From Novosphingobium fuchskuhlense (GTDB taxonomy: Bacteria; Pseudomonadota; Alphaproteobacteria; Sphingomonadales; Sphingomonadaceae), in assembly GCF_001519075.1 (NCBI RefSeq), contig NZ_KQ954244.1, positions 885,934 through 949,933 of the forward strand: DNA of 64,000 nt, in the 5' to 3' direction. The notes below the pieces were generated by a model. It did not search any database. It saw nothing but the letters and a program-made list of their open reading frames with translations, and was not told the origin of the DNA. Position 1 is the stretch's first letter. Each line of letters starts with the position of its first letter. The translations under genes were made by a program, and so were the position numbers. Shown piece by piece: positions 36,211-48,638 of the stretch.

Positions 36211-36866
36211 GGGCGCGGAACAGCTTTGAGATAGGGACCGACCGCTGCTCTCTCGACGATCTCCAAGCCGAAAGACTTGTCGATCACTGGATCCGTCTTG
36301 CGTATTTCATCCAACGCTGCCGAGTATGAGCTCCTGCTATTGACGCATAGCTCGCGGCCAACCGCGACAAAGTCTGCAACTGTTTCTGCCTCAGACAGCT
36401 TGGCCTTCGTAAGCAGCCAATCTTCGCCCAAGTATATACCTTCCATTTTTTGTGTAACGGCGACCCTGAGGCAGCCAACGTAACGAGCAAGCGGTACGGC
36501 GATAGCCGGGTAATCGACGGGCAAACCTTTTACGGCTGCACCACTCTCTAATCGCTCAATCAGCGCACCATCTGCAGCCCGGCGCATTTTAGCTCTCAGA
36601 TTGTCAGTCGCGTTTGGCCCGGTCGCGCCAGAAATCACCGACAGCATCGATTTGACAGCAACGATTCGCTCGGTCTTACAGGCATCTTCAGCGTCCCATG
36701 AAATCTTCGGGAGATCGGTTCGATCTAGAGATGCTGAAGCGGCAAAGGATTTGGCGCAGTCAAATGCTGCCAGATAAGCAGTCGATGCAGCTTTGCCCGC
36801 AGGCGACGTGTATACCGATTGCGCGTCGTTGGTAGCCGCAACCAACAACAAGACGCTGCTGATCAA
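36204..36866 (-). CDS. Orphan secreted protein, low GC, unknown function
   Basis: A 220-residue protein with a short hydrophobic N-terminus (ISSVLLLVAA) that could be a signal peptide. Three or four cysteines (FDCAKSF, EDACKTE, VGCLRVA, ELCVNSR) and many Ala/Ser/Asp residues follow; no domain recognised. The start is a TTG that overlaps the stop of the L,D-transpeptidase gene (TTGA), so it is coupled to that gene. GC is visibly lower than in both neighbours, which suggests foreign origin. Confidence 0.6.
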   Translation of the reverse strand: MISSVLLLVAATNDAQSVYTSPAGKAASTAYLAAFDCAKSFAASASLDRTDLPKISWDAEDACKTERIVAVKSMLSVISGATGPNATDNLRAKMRRAADGALIERLESGAAVKGLPVDYPAIAVPLARYVGCLRVAVTQKMEGIYLGEDWLLTKAKLSEAETVADFVAVGRELCVNSRSSYSAALDEIRKTDPVIDKSFGLEIVERAAVGPYLKAVPRPQ

Positions 36867-38308
36867 AGCGGATTATCCAGCTTGATGATCGCTTCGTTGC
36901 TCTTGCGCTGGCTGGTGTGGAGTTCGCGCGGTTTGGTGAAGCTGGCGATGACCGGGGCGTCGCGCTGGTAGATGTCCGGGAAGCTGCGCATCAGGCCGGT
37001 CACGTCGCGCGCGACGGTGAAGTAGGTGATGTAGACCGCCCAGGGCTTGGTCATCGGCACCTTGGTGTACTTGCCCGAGAGGTTGTACTGCACCGCGGTT
37101 TCGGGCGGCAGGTCGGCGCCGAGGATCGCCATCGTCATCGCGAGTTCGGTCGCGCGTTCGGCGCGGATGCAGCCGTGGCTCAGCGCGCGCGCCGGGAGGG
37201 CGAAGAGGCTGCGGTTGGGCGTATCGTGGATGTAGATCGCGTGCTCGTTGGGCATGTCGAGCTTCACGCGGCCGAGCGAATTGGTGTCGCCCGGCTGCTG
37301 CACCACGGTGATCGTGCCGTCGGCGGCCTTGGTCGCGACATAGCCTTCTCGCGCGGCCTGACGCGGGTTCTTGATCAGCCGCGCGCCAAGGCCTTCGCCG
37401 ACCACGATCGACTGCGGCACCGTCCAGGTCGGGTTGAACACCACGTTCTTGACCTGCTCGGCCAGCTGCGGCGTTGCCGTCTTGCCCGGCTTGCCGACGA
37501 TCGCGCGGTAGGAGCGGATGATCCTGTTGTTCACCGTCAGCCGGAGTTCCTGCTCGGGCACGTTGATGATGAGGTACTGGAGCCCAAGATCGCGCCCGAG
37601 CCAGCGCCAGCGGTCCATGTTGGCCTTGATCATCGCGATCTGGCGCGGGTCCTTCGCCTTGGACAGCATATCGCGCAGCAGGGCATAGTCGGGGTGCGTC
37701 GGCGCGAGCGAGGCGAGCACGCCGGGGATGTCATGCGTTTCGGTGGCCTGCGCGAGGAGCTGGCTGTTGGGGTGAAGGTCCTGATCGGGATCGACCGCGA
37801 ACCACTGCACCCGCGCGGGCATCGGCGTGCGCCCATCGCGCATGTCCTCGGCGAGCCAGACGAAGAGGCGGCTGGCGAGCGCATCGAGATCATCGCCCTC
37901 ACCCTTGGCGATCTGGGCGGCAAGCCTGGCGGGCTCGTAGTCCGCCGGGGACAGGCCTTCCTTCCCGACGCCCCGGATCGCGGCGAGCAGCGCCTGCGCA
38001 TCGGCGAGGGTCCAGTGGGCCAGCGGCGGCGGGACCGGCTGAAACACCGGGGCAGGCGCACCGGTGGCGGGTCCGTTCGTTGCGGTGGGGACGGGCGCGG
38101 GCGCCGGAGTCGTTGCCGGAGTCGTTGCGGTCGGAGCGGGCTTCGGGGGCTGCACGGCCGCGGTCAGGTCGACGGGGCCCTTCTGTGTTTCCGGCTGCGC
38201 TCCCTGCGCTGCCAGGGCGGGCGCTCCCAGCACGGCCCAGCCGAAGGCCGCAGTGCAGAGAAGGCCACCGAGGCTGGTCCGTTCGTTCATGCGCATTGCC
38301 TTGGTCAT
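36863..38308 (-). CDS. L,D-transpeptidase (YcbB/LdtD-like)
   Basis: A 481-residue periplasmic enzyme that makes 3-3 peptidoglycan cross-links. A signal peptide (LCTAAFGWAVLGAPALA) is followed by a Pro/Ala/Thr linker (about 40-105), the long helical scaffold/peptidoglycan-binding-like region, and the YkuD domain with IYIHDTPNRSLFALPARAL and the catalytic SHGCIRAE. The large scaffold marks the YcbB class, which in E. coli works with PBP1b and a carboxypeptidase. The ATG at 38308 follows a gagagagaga stretch; inner ATGs at 38296 and 38290 are alternatives. The orphan gene at 36866 is coupled to it. Confidence 0.92.
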   Translation of the reverse strand: MTKAMRMNERTSLGGLLCTAAFGWAVLGAPALAAQGAQPETQKGPVDLTAAVQPPKPAPTATTPATTPAPAPVPTATNGPATGAPAPVFQPVPPPLAHWTLADAQALLAAIRGVGKEGLSPADYEPARLAAQIAKGEGDDLDALASRLFVWLAEDMRDGRTPMPARVQWFAVDPDQDLHPNSQLLAQATETHDIPGVLASLAPTHPDYALLRDMLSKAKDPRQIAMIKANMDRWRWLGRDLGLQYLIINVPEQELRLTVNNRIIRSYRAIVGKPGKTATPQLAEQVKNVVFNPTWTVPQSIVVGEGLGARLIKNPRQAAREGYVATKAADGTITVVQQPGDTNSLGRVKLDMPNEHAIYIHDTPNRSLFALPARALSHGCIRAERATELAMTMAILGADLPPETAVQYNLSGKYTKVPMTKPWAVYITYFTVARDVTGLMRSFPDIYQRDAPVIASFTKPRELHTSQRKSNEAIIKLDNPL

Positions 38309-38454
38309 TCTCTCTCTCTGCCACCCTGCTTGAGTGCGATTCCTGCCCCAAGCCGCCTTTGCAATCAAGCGAACCACCTGACTCTATGCTGAATTGCGTA
38401 ATGCCGGATCAGGCGCACTTTGCGCTCGGGCTGCAGGATGGCTATGGGCGGGCG

Positions 38455-39360
38455 ATGAAGCGCGCCGTTCCCCTCCTGCCCATTCTTTCCGCCCTCACCG
38501 GGCTGCTCTGCTTCGGTGTGATGGACGGCTTCATGAAGATCGCCTCGATCGCGGTGGGTGCCTATGCTGCGCTGTTCTGGCGCAACATGGTGGGCTCGGT
38601 GGTCATGCTGCCGGTGTGGCTCGCCCGCGGCAACAAGGACGGACGGCGCGGCCTGCCCGCATGGCCGGCGATGCGGCTGCATTTCATGCGCTCGGGCGTT
38701 TGCGGGGTCATGGCCGTGCTGTTCTTCTACGGGCTTGCCCGCACGCCCGTGGCCGAAGCCATGGCGCTATCTTTCATCGCGCCGCTGATGGCACTCTACC
38801 TCGCCGCTGTCACGCTGGGCGAGGAGCTTTCGCGCCGCGCCGTCACCGGCTCCCTGCTCGCGCTTGGCGGCGTGGGGGTCATCGCGGCCGGCAAGTTCGG
38901 CGGGACCTACAATGCCGAGAGTGTCCACGGCCTCATCGCGATCCTGCTCTCCGCCGTGCTTTATGCCTGGAACCTCGTGCTGCAGCGGCGGCAGTCGCAG
39001 CTTGCAGGGCCCGAGGAAATCTCGTTCTTCCAGACATTCCTGATCTTCTGCCTGCTCAGCCTTGGCGCGTGGTGGTTCGCGCCGGTGCCGCCGGTGCATG
39101 TCTGGCTGGTGCTGGCCGCATCGGCTGTGCTCTCGACAGGCTCGCTGATGCTGCTGGGCTGGGCCTATGCCCGTGCCGAGGCGCAAGTTTTGGTGCCGCT
39201 TGAATACACGGCCTTCATCTGGGCCGCGCTGACGGGCTGGGTGGTCTTTTCGGAGCCGCTCACCGTGCGCACCCTGGCGGGTGTGGTGCTGATCGTGGCG
39301 GGCTGTCTGATCGCGCTGCGCCGTTCGGCGCCAGCCGAAGCCGGCGCCGAACGCGCCTGA
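38455..39360 (+). CDS. EamA/DMT-family transporter
   Basis: A 301-residue inner-membrane exporter with ten predicted helices arranged as two five-helix EamA repeats: LLCFGVMDGFMKIASIAVGA...FLRSGVCGVMAVLFFYGLAR...VAEAMALSFIAPLMALYLAA, and a second repeat ending LVPLEYTAFIWAALTGWVVFSEPL. This is the RhaT/S-adenosylmethionine-carrier-like drug/metabolite transporter layout. Substrate unknown. ATG 38455 is chosen; an in-frame ATG at 38401 would add 18 residues. Confidence 0.9.
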   Translation: MKRAVPLLPILSALTGLLCFGVMDGFMKIASIAVGAYAALFWRNMVGSVVMLPVWLARGNKDGRRGLPAWPAMRLHFMRSGVCGVMAVLFFYGLARTPVAEAMALSFIAPLMALYLAAVTLGEELSRRAVTGSLLALGGVGVIAAGKFGGTYNAESVHGLIAILLSAVLYAWNLVLQRRQSQLAGPEEISFFQTFLIFCLLSLGAWWFAPVPPVHVWLVLAASAVLSTGSLMLLGWAYARAEAQVLVPLEYTAFIWAALTGWVVFSEPLTVRTLAGVVLIVAGCLIALRRSAPAEAGAERA

Positions 39361-39363
39361 CCT

Positions 39364-39549
39364 TCAGCCGGTGAAATAGCTGCCGAAGGCGTGCACAGCC
39401 GCGCCGGCGATGACCGCAAACGACAACGCGGCAGCAATCATCGCTGCGCCCAGATCCGACGAATGAATGCCTGCGGGTGCGGGGCGAGGCGCAATGGCCG
39501 GGTGCCGCCGGTGCGAAGACGCGCGATACGGGGGGGTGTACTTTGACAT
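39364..39549 (-). CDS. Small single-pass membrane protein, unknown
   Basis: A 61-residue protein: a basic, Pro-rich N-terminus (MSKYTPPYRASSHRRHPAIA) and one C-terminal membrane helix (AAMIAAALSFAVIAGAAVHAFG). gaaaggg lies upstream of the ATG at 39549. The preceding DNA to about 39660 is AT-rich (tgttaagtaaaaatgcaacat), probably its promoter. It converges on the EamA gene with a 3-bp gap. No family recognised. Confidence 0.5.
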   Translation of the reverse strand: MSKYTPPYRASSHRRHPAIAPRPAPAGIHSSDLGAAMIAAALSFAVIAGAAVHAFGSYFTG

Positions 39550-39816
39550 GGCAAGGGGCCCTTTCGAGAGAGCCGGCAGCGCCGGGGTCAGCCTATATAA
39601 GACACTTTCGGTGAATGTTAAGTAAAAATGCAACATAAATGTAACTTAGTGAGGGCTCGTCGCTGCAGCCGACCAATTGCCCATGCATTTCATGCGTGGC
39701 GCAAGCCTTGACGCGCGGCCCTTGACGCGCTGCGACTCTCGGCGCATCGGGCACCCATGTCGCGGGGCGGCTCCGGCGCGGCAAACGGCATCAACTTTAA
39801 GGGATTAGGTTCAGCC

Positions 39817-42486
<2,670 letters not shown>

Positions 42487-42529
42487 CGGCTGCCAGCGGC
42501 GTCTGCGGGCGTCTCGCCGGAATCAGGAA

Positions 42530-42562
42530 GGGCGGCTCCTCCCGGAGCCGCCCTTTTCTTTT
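42530..42562 (+). terminator. Intrinsic terminator of acnA
   Basis: A perfect 10-bp stem gggcggctcc/ggagccgccc (42530-42539 and 42544-42553) with loop tccc, followed by ttttctttt. It lies 44 bases after the acnA stop. Confidence 0.92.
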
Positions 42563-42613
42563 GTTCGCGTTCTCGATGTACGTGCCGGTCTGCGCAAGCC
42601 GACCTGCCGGCGA

Positions 42614-43651
42614 TCAGACGATGGCAGGTGCCTTGTTGCGGAGCGCATGACGGCGTCGCGCGACGAGGCCGGCCGCCGCTGCACCGAACAGCAGGACCAT
42701 CGAAGGCTCGGGAACTTCCGTGCCGCCGTTGGTCGTTCCACCGTTGGTCGTCCCACCATTGGTGGTGCCGCCGTTGGTGGTACCGCCATTGGTCGTCCCG
42801 CCGGTGGTCGTTGTTGTCGTGCTGCTGCCGTTGGAAGACGAGGAGGTCGAGCTGCTGGTGCTGCTCGACGTCGAGGACGACGTCGATGATGAGGTCGACG
42901 AGCTGCTCGTGACGTTGCCCGAGCTGGTCGAAGTCGACGAACTGGTGCTCACGTTGCCCGAAGACGTGCTCACATTGCCCGAACTGGTCGAGACGTTGCC
43001 CGAGGACGAACTGACGTTGCCGGACGAGGTGCTGACGTTGCCCGACGAGGTCGAGGTGCTGCTCGTCACCGCGCCGGAACTGGTCGACACGTTGCCGCTG
43101 GACGTGGAGGTCGAGATGTTGCCGCTCGAGGTGGACGTCGAGCCGCCCGACGTGGAAGTCGACCCGCCGGATGTGGAGGTCGAGCCGCCCGAAGTCGAGC
43201 TGCCGCCGGTCGAAGTCGAGCCGGTGCTGGTCGAGGAGACAACCACGCTGCCGCCGCCGCCACTGCCGCCACCGAAGAACCCGCCGAAGAAGCCGCCGCC
43301 GAATCCGCCGACCCCGCCGCCACCGATCACGACCGGCACCGCGCCACCACCGCCACCGGCTGCCTGGGGCGGCACCGGCGCCATATAGGGCACCGGGGCA
43401 TAGGCCATCTGCTGCGGGGCCTGGCACGAGCGCGTGACGGTCGTCTTGACCACCCGGCGCATGCGTTGGACCGGACGCGGCGCGATGCTCTTCACGTAGC
43501 GCCGCACTTTGGTCTGCTTGACCTTGATCGGCTTCACGTGATGGATCTCAGCCGCCGAAGGCGCTTCCGAAACATGCACGGCGCCGCCGCCAAGCACTGC
43601 CCCGCCCGCTGCGCATGCCGCCAGTTTTGCCAATGCCATCCGAACCGACAT
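42614..43651 (-). CDS. PEP-CTERM protein with long Ser/Thr/Gly/Asn repeat region
   Basis: A 345-residue surface protein of unknown function. After a short hydrophobic stretch (AKLAACAAGGAVLGGGAVHV) comes a basic segment (KPIKVKQTKVRRYVKSIAP), a Gly-rich block, then about 180 residues of low complexity: SSGNVST-type repeats and GGTTN pentapeptides. It ends in a PEP-CTERM tag (VPEPSMVLLFGAAAAGL, then RRRHALR). Such Ser/Thr tracts are likely O-glycosylated before exosortase processing; that is inference. The signal peptide is unusual: an early Arg (MSVRMALAK) and no obvious AxA cut site before the basic part. No exosortase in the window. Confidence 0.85.
   Translation of the reverse strand: MSVRMALAKLAACAAGGAVLGGGAVHVSEAPSAAEIHHVKPIKVKQTKVRRYVKSIAPRPVQRMRRVVKTTVTRSCQAPQQMAYAPVPYMAPVPPQAAGGGGGAVPVVIGGGGVGGFGGGFFGGFFGGGSGGGGSVVVSSTSTGSTSTGGSSTSGGSTSTSGGSTSTSGGSTSTSSGNISTSTSSGNVSTSSGAVTSSTSTSSGNVSTSSGNVSSSSGNVSTSSGNVSTSSGNVSTSSSTSTSSGNVTSSSSTSSSTSSSTSSSTSSSTSSSSNGSSTTTTTTGGTTNGGTTNGGTTNGGTTNGGTTNGGTEVPEPSMVLLFGAAAAGLVARRRHALRNKAPAIV
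42721..42807 (-). repeat. 15-bp tandem repeat coding for GGTTN
   Basis: About six 15-bp units (cgttggtcgttccac and variants) encode tandem GGTTN in the PEP-CTERM protein. Variation is mostly at third codon positions, which suggests the amino acids, not only the DNA, are under selection. Confidence 0.8.
42904..43120 (-). repeat. 21-bp-type degenerate tandem repeat coding for SSGNVST
   Basis: A run of related units coding for STSSGNV-like heptapeptides (about eight copies, with drops to shorter units). It is in frame throughout and could vary in copy number between strains. Confidence 0.7.
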
Positions 43652-43877
43652 GATAGTTGCTCTCTGTTCCCGGGGGACGAAGCCTTATCCGCACAATGGT
43701 GGACAAACCTTATCCCGACAGATTGAACAACGCAGATCGGCCCGGCTGCGGCAATCCTGTTAACCCCGTTTCAGGCCCTCACGGAGCCCCGAAATGGGCC
43801 AAAACGGGGCTCCCGGCCAAGTCTGTGCCAAACTGGAACCGAATTGCCCCGGGCGGTTACGCCATCAGCATTTACCG
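43652..43877. other. 226-bp intergenic region between PEP-CTERM gene and ruvB
   Basis: Upstream leader of the PEP-CTERM gene and downstream end of ruvB. It holds ttatccgca (one mismatch to the DnaA box) and ttatcccga near 43684-43718, plus a gtggacaaa in between. Significance uncertain. No gene. Confidence 0.4.
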
Positions 43878-44912
<1,035 letters not shown>

Positions 44913-44913
44913 T

Positions 44914-45534
44914 TCACCCGGTCGCCCGCTTCAGCGCCACGCGCACAAGATCGTTGAGCGGCGCGTCATCGCCCAGTTCCTTGACGGCAGCGGCCACGGC
45001 CATGCTCGCGGTGGCGGGTTTGAAGCCGAGGTTTTGCAGGGCGGAGATGGCGTCCGCGCTGGTGGAGCCGACGGGGGCGGCGGCGAGGCCTTCGATCGGG
45101 GGGCTTCCGGCACCGGCGGAGATGGGGCCGAGGCCGCCGGCCTTGTCCTTGAGTTCGTTGACGATGCGGCTGGCGAGCTTTGGCCCCACGCCCTGCGCGC
45201 GGGCGACCATGGCGGCATCGCCGCTGGCGCAGGCGCGCTGGAGGTCTTCGACCGAGAGCGCCGAGAGGATCGCGAGGGCCACTTTGCTGCCCACGCCCTG
45301 AACTGCTGTCAGCAGGCGGAACCAGCCGCGCTCACCGGCGCTGGTGAAGCCGATCAGGCGCTGGTCGTTCTCGGAGACCTGCAGTTCGGTGTGGACCACG
45401 ACCCTGTCGCCGCGCACGCCGAGGCGCTCCAGCGTCTTGGCCGAACAATGGACGAGGTAGCCTACGCCGTTCACGTCGATGATGGCCCAATCGGGGCCGA
45501 AATCGTCTAGCAGGCCGGTGAGCTTGGCGATCAT
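44914..45534 (-). CDS. ruvA: Holliday junction branch migration protein RuvA
   Basis: Junction-binding tetramer that loads RuvB, 206 residues. The N-terminal OB domain ([20 protein letters not shown]), two helix-hairpin-helix motifs ([20 protein letters not shown] and [20 protein letters not shown]), a flexible linker and the C-terminal RuvB-binding domain ([20 protein letters not shown]) are all present. The start at 45534 gives the standard N-terminus. Directly followed by ruvB. Confidence 0.96.
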   Translation of the reverse strand: MIAKLTGLLDDFGPDWAIIDVNGVGYLVHCSAKTLERLGVRGDRVVVHTELQVSENDQRLIGFTSAGERGWFRLLTAVQGVGSKVALAILSALSVEDLQRACASGDAAMVARAQGVGPKLASRIVNELKDKAGGLGPISAGAGSPPIEGLAAAPVGSTSADAISALQNLGFKPATASMAVAAAVKELGDDAPLNDLVRVALKRATG

Positions 45535-45611
45535 GGTTTGTTCTATGGCAGCGAACTTCCGGGTTCGCCAGCCCAAATGGATGGCCGGGCGGGGAAGCGG
45601 GCCGGTGCCGC

Positions 45612-46166
45612 CTAACCCAGGAAGGTGCTGAGCACGGCCGGGTGGAAGCTGCCGCCGAGAAAACCGTTGAGGCCCATGAACAGACCGAAGGCGCCGAACA
45701 GCCAGGCCGCGTAGAGCAGCATCGCGCTTTCGGCGAGCGCGGCGACGGCTGCCAGCGAGATCGCGGTGGAGATGGCCGCGTCCCCGGCGTCGAACTGGTC
45801 GTCGTGGACGTTGAGCGCGTCGTAGAGATCGCCTTGCGCCTTGGCGGCCCTGGCGAGATCCGGCGCTTCGGACTTGTACTTGGCGATGTCCTTGTCGAGC
45901 CGGGCGATCGCGGCAACGGCCTTGCCCGGCGGTGCGAGCAGGGCCAGTTGCTCGCGCTCGGCCTCGGCAAGGTGGAGTTTCGTCTTGGTCGCCTGATACT
46001 GGTTCCACCTATCGACCGAGGCGGACTGCGCCGCCTGCATCGCCTGCACGATATTGCCATCCTTGATGCCGCACAGGCCCGTGAAGACCGAGAGCACCAC
46101 GACGGTGATCGCGACGAGACGGTTGAGCCGCTTGTCCTTGGCTTCGGCGCTGACTTCGATTTCCAT
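45612..46166 (-). CDS. DUF4337 family membrane protein
   Basis: A 184-residue inner-membrane protein inserted between ruvC and ruvA. Motif [20 protein letters not shown], a first helix ([20 protein letters not shown]), a central coiled helix ([20 protein letters not shown]...[20 protein letters not shown]), and two C-terminal helices. This is the DUF4337 layout. Function unknown. It has its own 65- and 77-bp flanks but shares the strand with the ruv genes. Confidence 0.85.
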   Translation of the reverse strand: MEIEVSAEAKDKRLNRLVAITVVVLSVFTGLCGIKDGNIVQAMQAAQSASVDRWNQYQATKTKLHLAEAEREQLALLAPPGKAVAAIARLDKDIAKYKSEAPDLARAAKAQGDLYDALNVHDDQFDAGDAAISTAISLAAVAALAESAMLLYAAWLFGAFGLFMGLNGFLGGSFHPAVLSTFLG

Positions 46167-46231
46167 GGGCGCATTGTCGCTTTGACGCGGACGCAGTCAA
46201 ATGAAGGTTCGGTAAGGCCTCGCGTCAGGCC

Positions 46232-46708
46232 CTAACGGTGGCTGCCGATCATGTTGGCGTGGGTGATCGCGACGGCGAGCGCATCGGCCGCGTCCTCGCC
46301 CGCCAGCGTGACGCCGGGGAGCAGGACCTTGAGCATGGCCTGAACTTGCGCCTTTTCCGCCCCGCCGGTGCCGACCAGCGCCTTCTTGATGACCTTGGTC
46401 GGGTATTCGGCCACCGAAAGACCGGCCCGCGCCACCGCCAGCATGGCAACACCGCGCGCCTGACCGAGCTTCAAGGTCGACTGCGGGTTGATGTTGACGA
46501 AGACTTCCTCGACTGCCCCCGCATCGGGATGGTGCGCGGCGATCACTGCGGCAAGGCCGGCATCGAGCTCGACCAGACGCTCGGCCATCGAGGCCTTGGC
46601 GTCGGTGCGGATATGGCCGTTGGCGACATGGCTGAGGCGGCTGCCCGCCTTGGCCACCACGCCCCAGCCGGTGCAGGTGAGGCCGGGATCGATGCCGAGG
46701 ATGATCAC
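46232..46708 (-). CDS. ruvC: Crossover junction endodeoxyribonuclease RuvC
   Basis: Holliday-junction resolvase, 158 residues. Catalytic acidic residues lie in [16 protein letters not shown] (first Asp), [20 protein letters not shown] (Glu), and the C-terminal [15 protein letters not shown] (paired Asp). The start is a GTG at 46708 overlapping the stop of the DUF3147 gene (GTGA), which gives [10 protein letters not shown]. Confidence 0.96.
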   Translation of the reverse strand: MIILGIDPGLTCTGWGVVAKAGSRLSHVANGHIRTDAKASMAERLVELDAGLAAVIAAHHPDAGAVEEVFVNINPQSTLKLGQARGVAMLAVARAGLSVAEYPTKVIKKALVGTGGAEKAQVQAMLKVLLPGVTLAGEDAADALAVAITHANMIGSHR

Positions 46709-47055
46709 AGCCTCAGCCCGAACCTCGGCCCGATGTGCATCATGCCGAGGTAGAGCGCGACGGTGAGCGCGCAGCCTGCCGCCAGAGCGACCCAGAAGGA
46801 GACGCCGTGGCGCAGCAGCGCGGGGATCACGAGGAACATCGGCAGGCTGGGCAGCACGTACCAGAAGGTCGCCTCGGCATGGATCGCCATGTTCTCGGCA
46901 TCGGGCCGCGCGCGCCACAGCAGGATCATGCCGAGCACCGAGACGAGCGGGAGCGAGGCGACGAGCGCGCCGACGGTGGGCAGCTTGCGGCCGATCTCGG
47001 AAATGAGCGCAATGAGCAGCCCCGAAAGCAGCGCCTTGATGGCGAGCGGCATCAT
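46705..47055 (-). CDS. DUF3147 family membrane protein
   Basis: A 116-residue protein with four predicted helices ([80 protein letters not shown]). This matches DUF3147. Role unknown. Placed between yebC and ruvC, with a GTGA overlap to ruvC and 13 bp after yebC, so it is in the ruv transcription unit. Confidence 0.82.
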   Translation of the reverse strand: MMPLAIKALLSGLLIALISEIGRKLPTVGALVASLPLVSVLGMILLWRARPDAENMAIHAEATFWYVLPSLPMFLVIPALLRHGVSFWVALAAGCALTVALYLGMMHIGPRFGLRL

Positions 47056-47068
47056 GCTCTGTGGAGCA

Positions 47069-47833
47069 TCAGCCCAGCTTCTCCATCACGTCGTCCGGGA
47101 TTTCGTAGTTGCCCCAGACGGTCTGGACGTCGTCGTCATCCTCGAGCACGTCGATCAGCTTGAGCAGCGTTGCGGCGGTTTCCGCATCGACCGTGGTCGT
47201 CATGTTGGGCTTCCACGCGAGCTTGACGCCCTCTGCCTCGCCCAGCGTCTTTTCCAGTTCGCGCGCGACGGGGTGGAGCTGTTCGATGGCGACCCAGATC
47301 TGGTGGCTGCCAGGGTTCTCGTCGCCATCGCCCATATCGGATTCGACATCTTCGGCGCCGGCTTCGATGGCGGCTTCGAGGACCTTGTCCTCATCGCCCA
47401 CCTTGCCGGGGTACTCGATCAGGCCGAGCCGTTCGAACCCGTGGCTGACCGCGCCCGAGGCACCGAGGTTGCCGCCGTTCTTGGCAAAGGCGGTGCGGAC
47501 GTTGGTGGCGGTGCGGTTGCGGTTGTCGGTCAGCGCCTCGACGATGATCGCCACGCCGCCCGGGCCATAGCCCTCGTAGCGCACTTCCTCATAGCTGTCG
47601 CCTTCGCCCTTGGTGGCCTTGTCGATCGCGCGGGCGATGTTGTCCTTGGGCATCGACTGCGCCTTGGCCGCGTTGACGGCGGCGCGCAGGCGCGGGTTCA
47701 TGTCCGGATCGGGCATGCCCATCTTGGCCGCGACGGTGATTTCGCGGGAGAGCTTGGAAAACATCGCCGAGCGCTTTTTGTCCTGAGCGCCCTTGCGGTG
47801 CATGATGTTCTTGAATTTGGAATGGCCTGCCAT
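47069..47833 (-). CDS. yebC: YebC/PmpR family DNA-binding transcriptional regulator
   Basis: A 254-residue three-domain protein of the TACO1/YebC family: [36 protein letters not shown] at the start, [25 protein letters not shown] in the middle, and a C-terminal [19 protein letters not shown]. Members have been called transcriptional regulators, and more recent work assigns YebC a role in translation of proline stretches. It is first in the yebC-DUF3147-ruvC string, the common order. Start at 47833. Confidence 0.95.
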   Translation of the reverse strand: MAGHSKFKNIMHRKGAQDKKRSAMFSKLSREITVAAKMGMPDPDMNPRLRAAVNAAKAQSMPKDNIARAIDKATKGEGDSYEEVRYEGYGPGGVAIIVEALTDNRNRTATNVRTAFAKNGGNLGASGAVSHGFERLGLIEYPGKVGDEDKVLEAAIEAGAEDVESDMGDGDENPGSHQIWVAIEQLHPVARELEKTLGEAEGVKLAWKPNMTTTVDAETAATLLKLIDVLEDDDDVQTVWGNYEIPDDVMEKLG

Positions 47834-47951
47834 GGTCTGCCGCTTGTAGCTTTCTGGTGGGACTTTGGCGGTTCCCCTAGCCGAGACGCGCTGTGGCGGC
47901 AATCGGGTGCGCACACCCCGTTTTAACCCGCGCTGCGGCATCACGGTCGGG

Positions 47952-48638
47952 ATGACAGCCTTTTTCGACGATTTCACCGCCTGGCTGGTGCGGCCTCGCT
48001 TGATCGAGCCCAGCGGATTGCGGGCGCCCGGTGCCTGGAAAGTCCTGCGCGCCATGCTGGCGCTGCATCTGGCGGTGCTGCTGCTCGTGCTGCTGCCGCT
48101 GCTGGGCCTGTGGCAGAAGCTGATGGACCTGCCTTCGCCCGAGGTATTCGGTGAGGTGTCCAAGGCGATGCTGGTGCCGTTCGTGGTGCTGCTGGCGCCG
48201 GTGGCCGAGGAACTGGCGTTTCGCGGCTGGCTGACCGGGCGGGCGCGCGCGGTGTGGCTGGTGCTGTGCGGGTTCGTGGCGGCCGGGTTCCTCGCGATGG
48301 TGAGCCTGCACGTTTACGAAGTGCCGGCCAGCTTTGCAGTGCTGGGCATGGGGCTTGTCGCCCCGGCCGGCTGGTGGTGGCTGCGCAAGCGGGGTGTGGT
48401 GCCGGGGTTCGAGGCCGCCTTTCCGGTTCTGGTGTGGCTGTCGATCGTGGTGTTCGGGCTCTCGCACCTCAGCAACTATCCGAGGGTTTCGTGGGCGCTC
48501 CTGCCGATGGTGCTGCCACAGCTCTGGGCCGGGATGACGCTGAGCTACACGCGCATGCGGATCGGCATTTTCGGTGCGATGCTGATCCATGCGGCGGCCA
48601 ACGGGATTTCGGTGAGCCTCGCGCTGCTGGGGGTCTAG
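47952..48638 (+). CDS. CPBP family intramembrane metalloprotease
   Basis: A 228-residue multi-pass protein (about six helices). The CPBP/Rce1 motifs are visible: EELAFRG (with catalytic Glu-Glu, about 82-88), FGLSHLSNY (about 160) and a C-terminal HAAANGISV. Activities in the family range from prenyl-protein processing to bacteriocin self-immunity; substrate unknown here. ATG 47952. Its stop overlaps the convergent acetyltransferase stop. Confidence 0.82.
   Translation: MTAFFDDFTAWLVRPRLIEPSGLRAPGAWKVLRAMLALHLAVLLLVLLPLLGLWQKLMDLPSPEVFGEVSKAMLVPFVVLLAPVAEELAFRGWLTGRARAVWLVLCGFVAAGFLAMVSLHVYEVPASFAVLGMGLVAPAGWWWLRKRGVVPGFEAAFPVLVWLSIVVFGLSHLSNYPRVSWALLPMVLPQLWAGMTLSYTRMRIGIFGAMLIHAAANGISVSLALLGV

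Noticed and set aside
42721..43120. Regular repeats that could be mistaken for a CRISPR array
   Set aside because: Units are 15-21 bp, back to back without spacers, and stay in frame inside a gene.
42720..43388. A 222-codon open frame antisense to the PEP-CTERM gene, rich in Pro/Val/Glu
   Set aside because: It is the mirror of a repetitive gene: the repeats leave the opposite strand open. The minus-strand frame has a PEP-CTERM tag, the plus-strand one has nothing recognisable.
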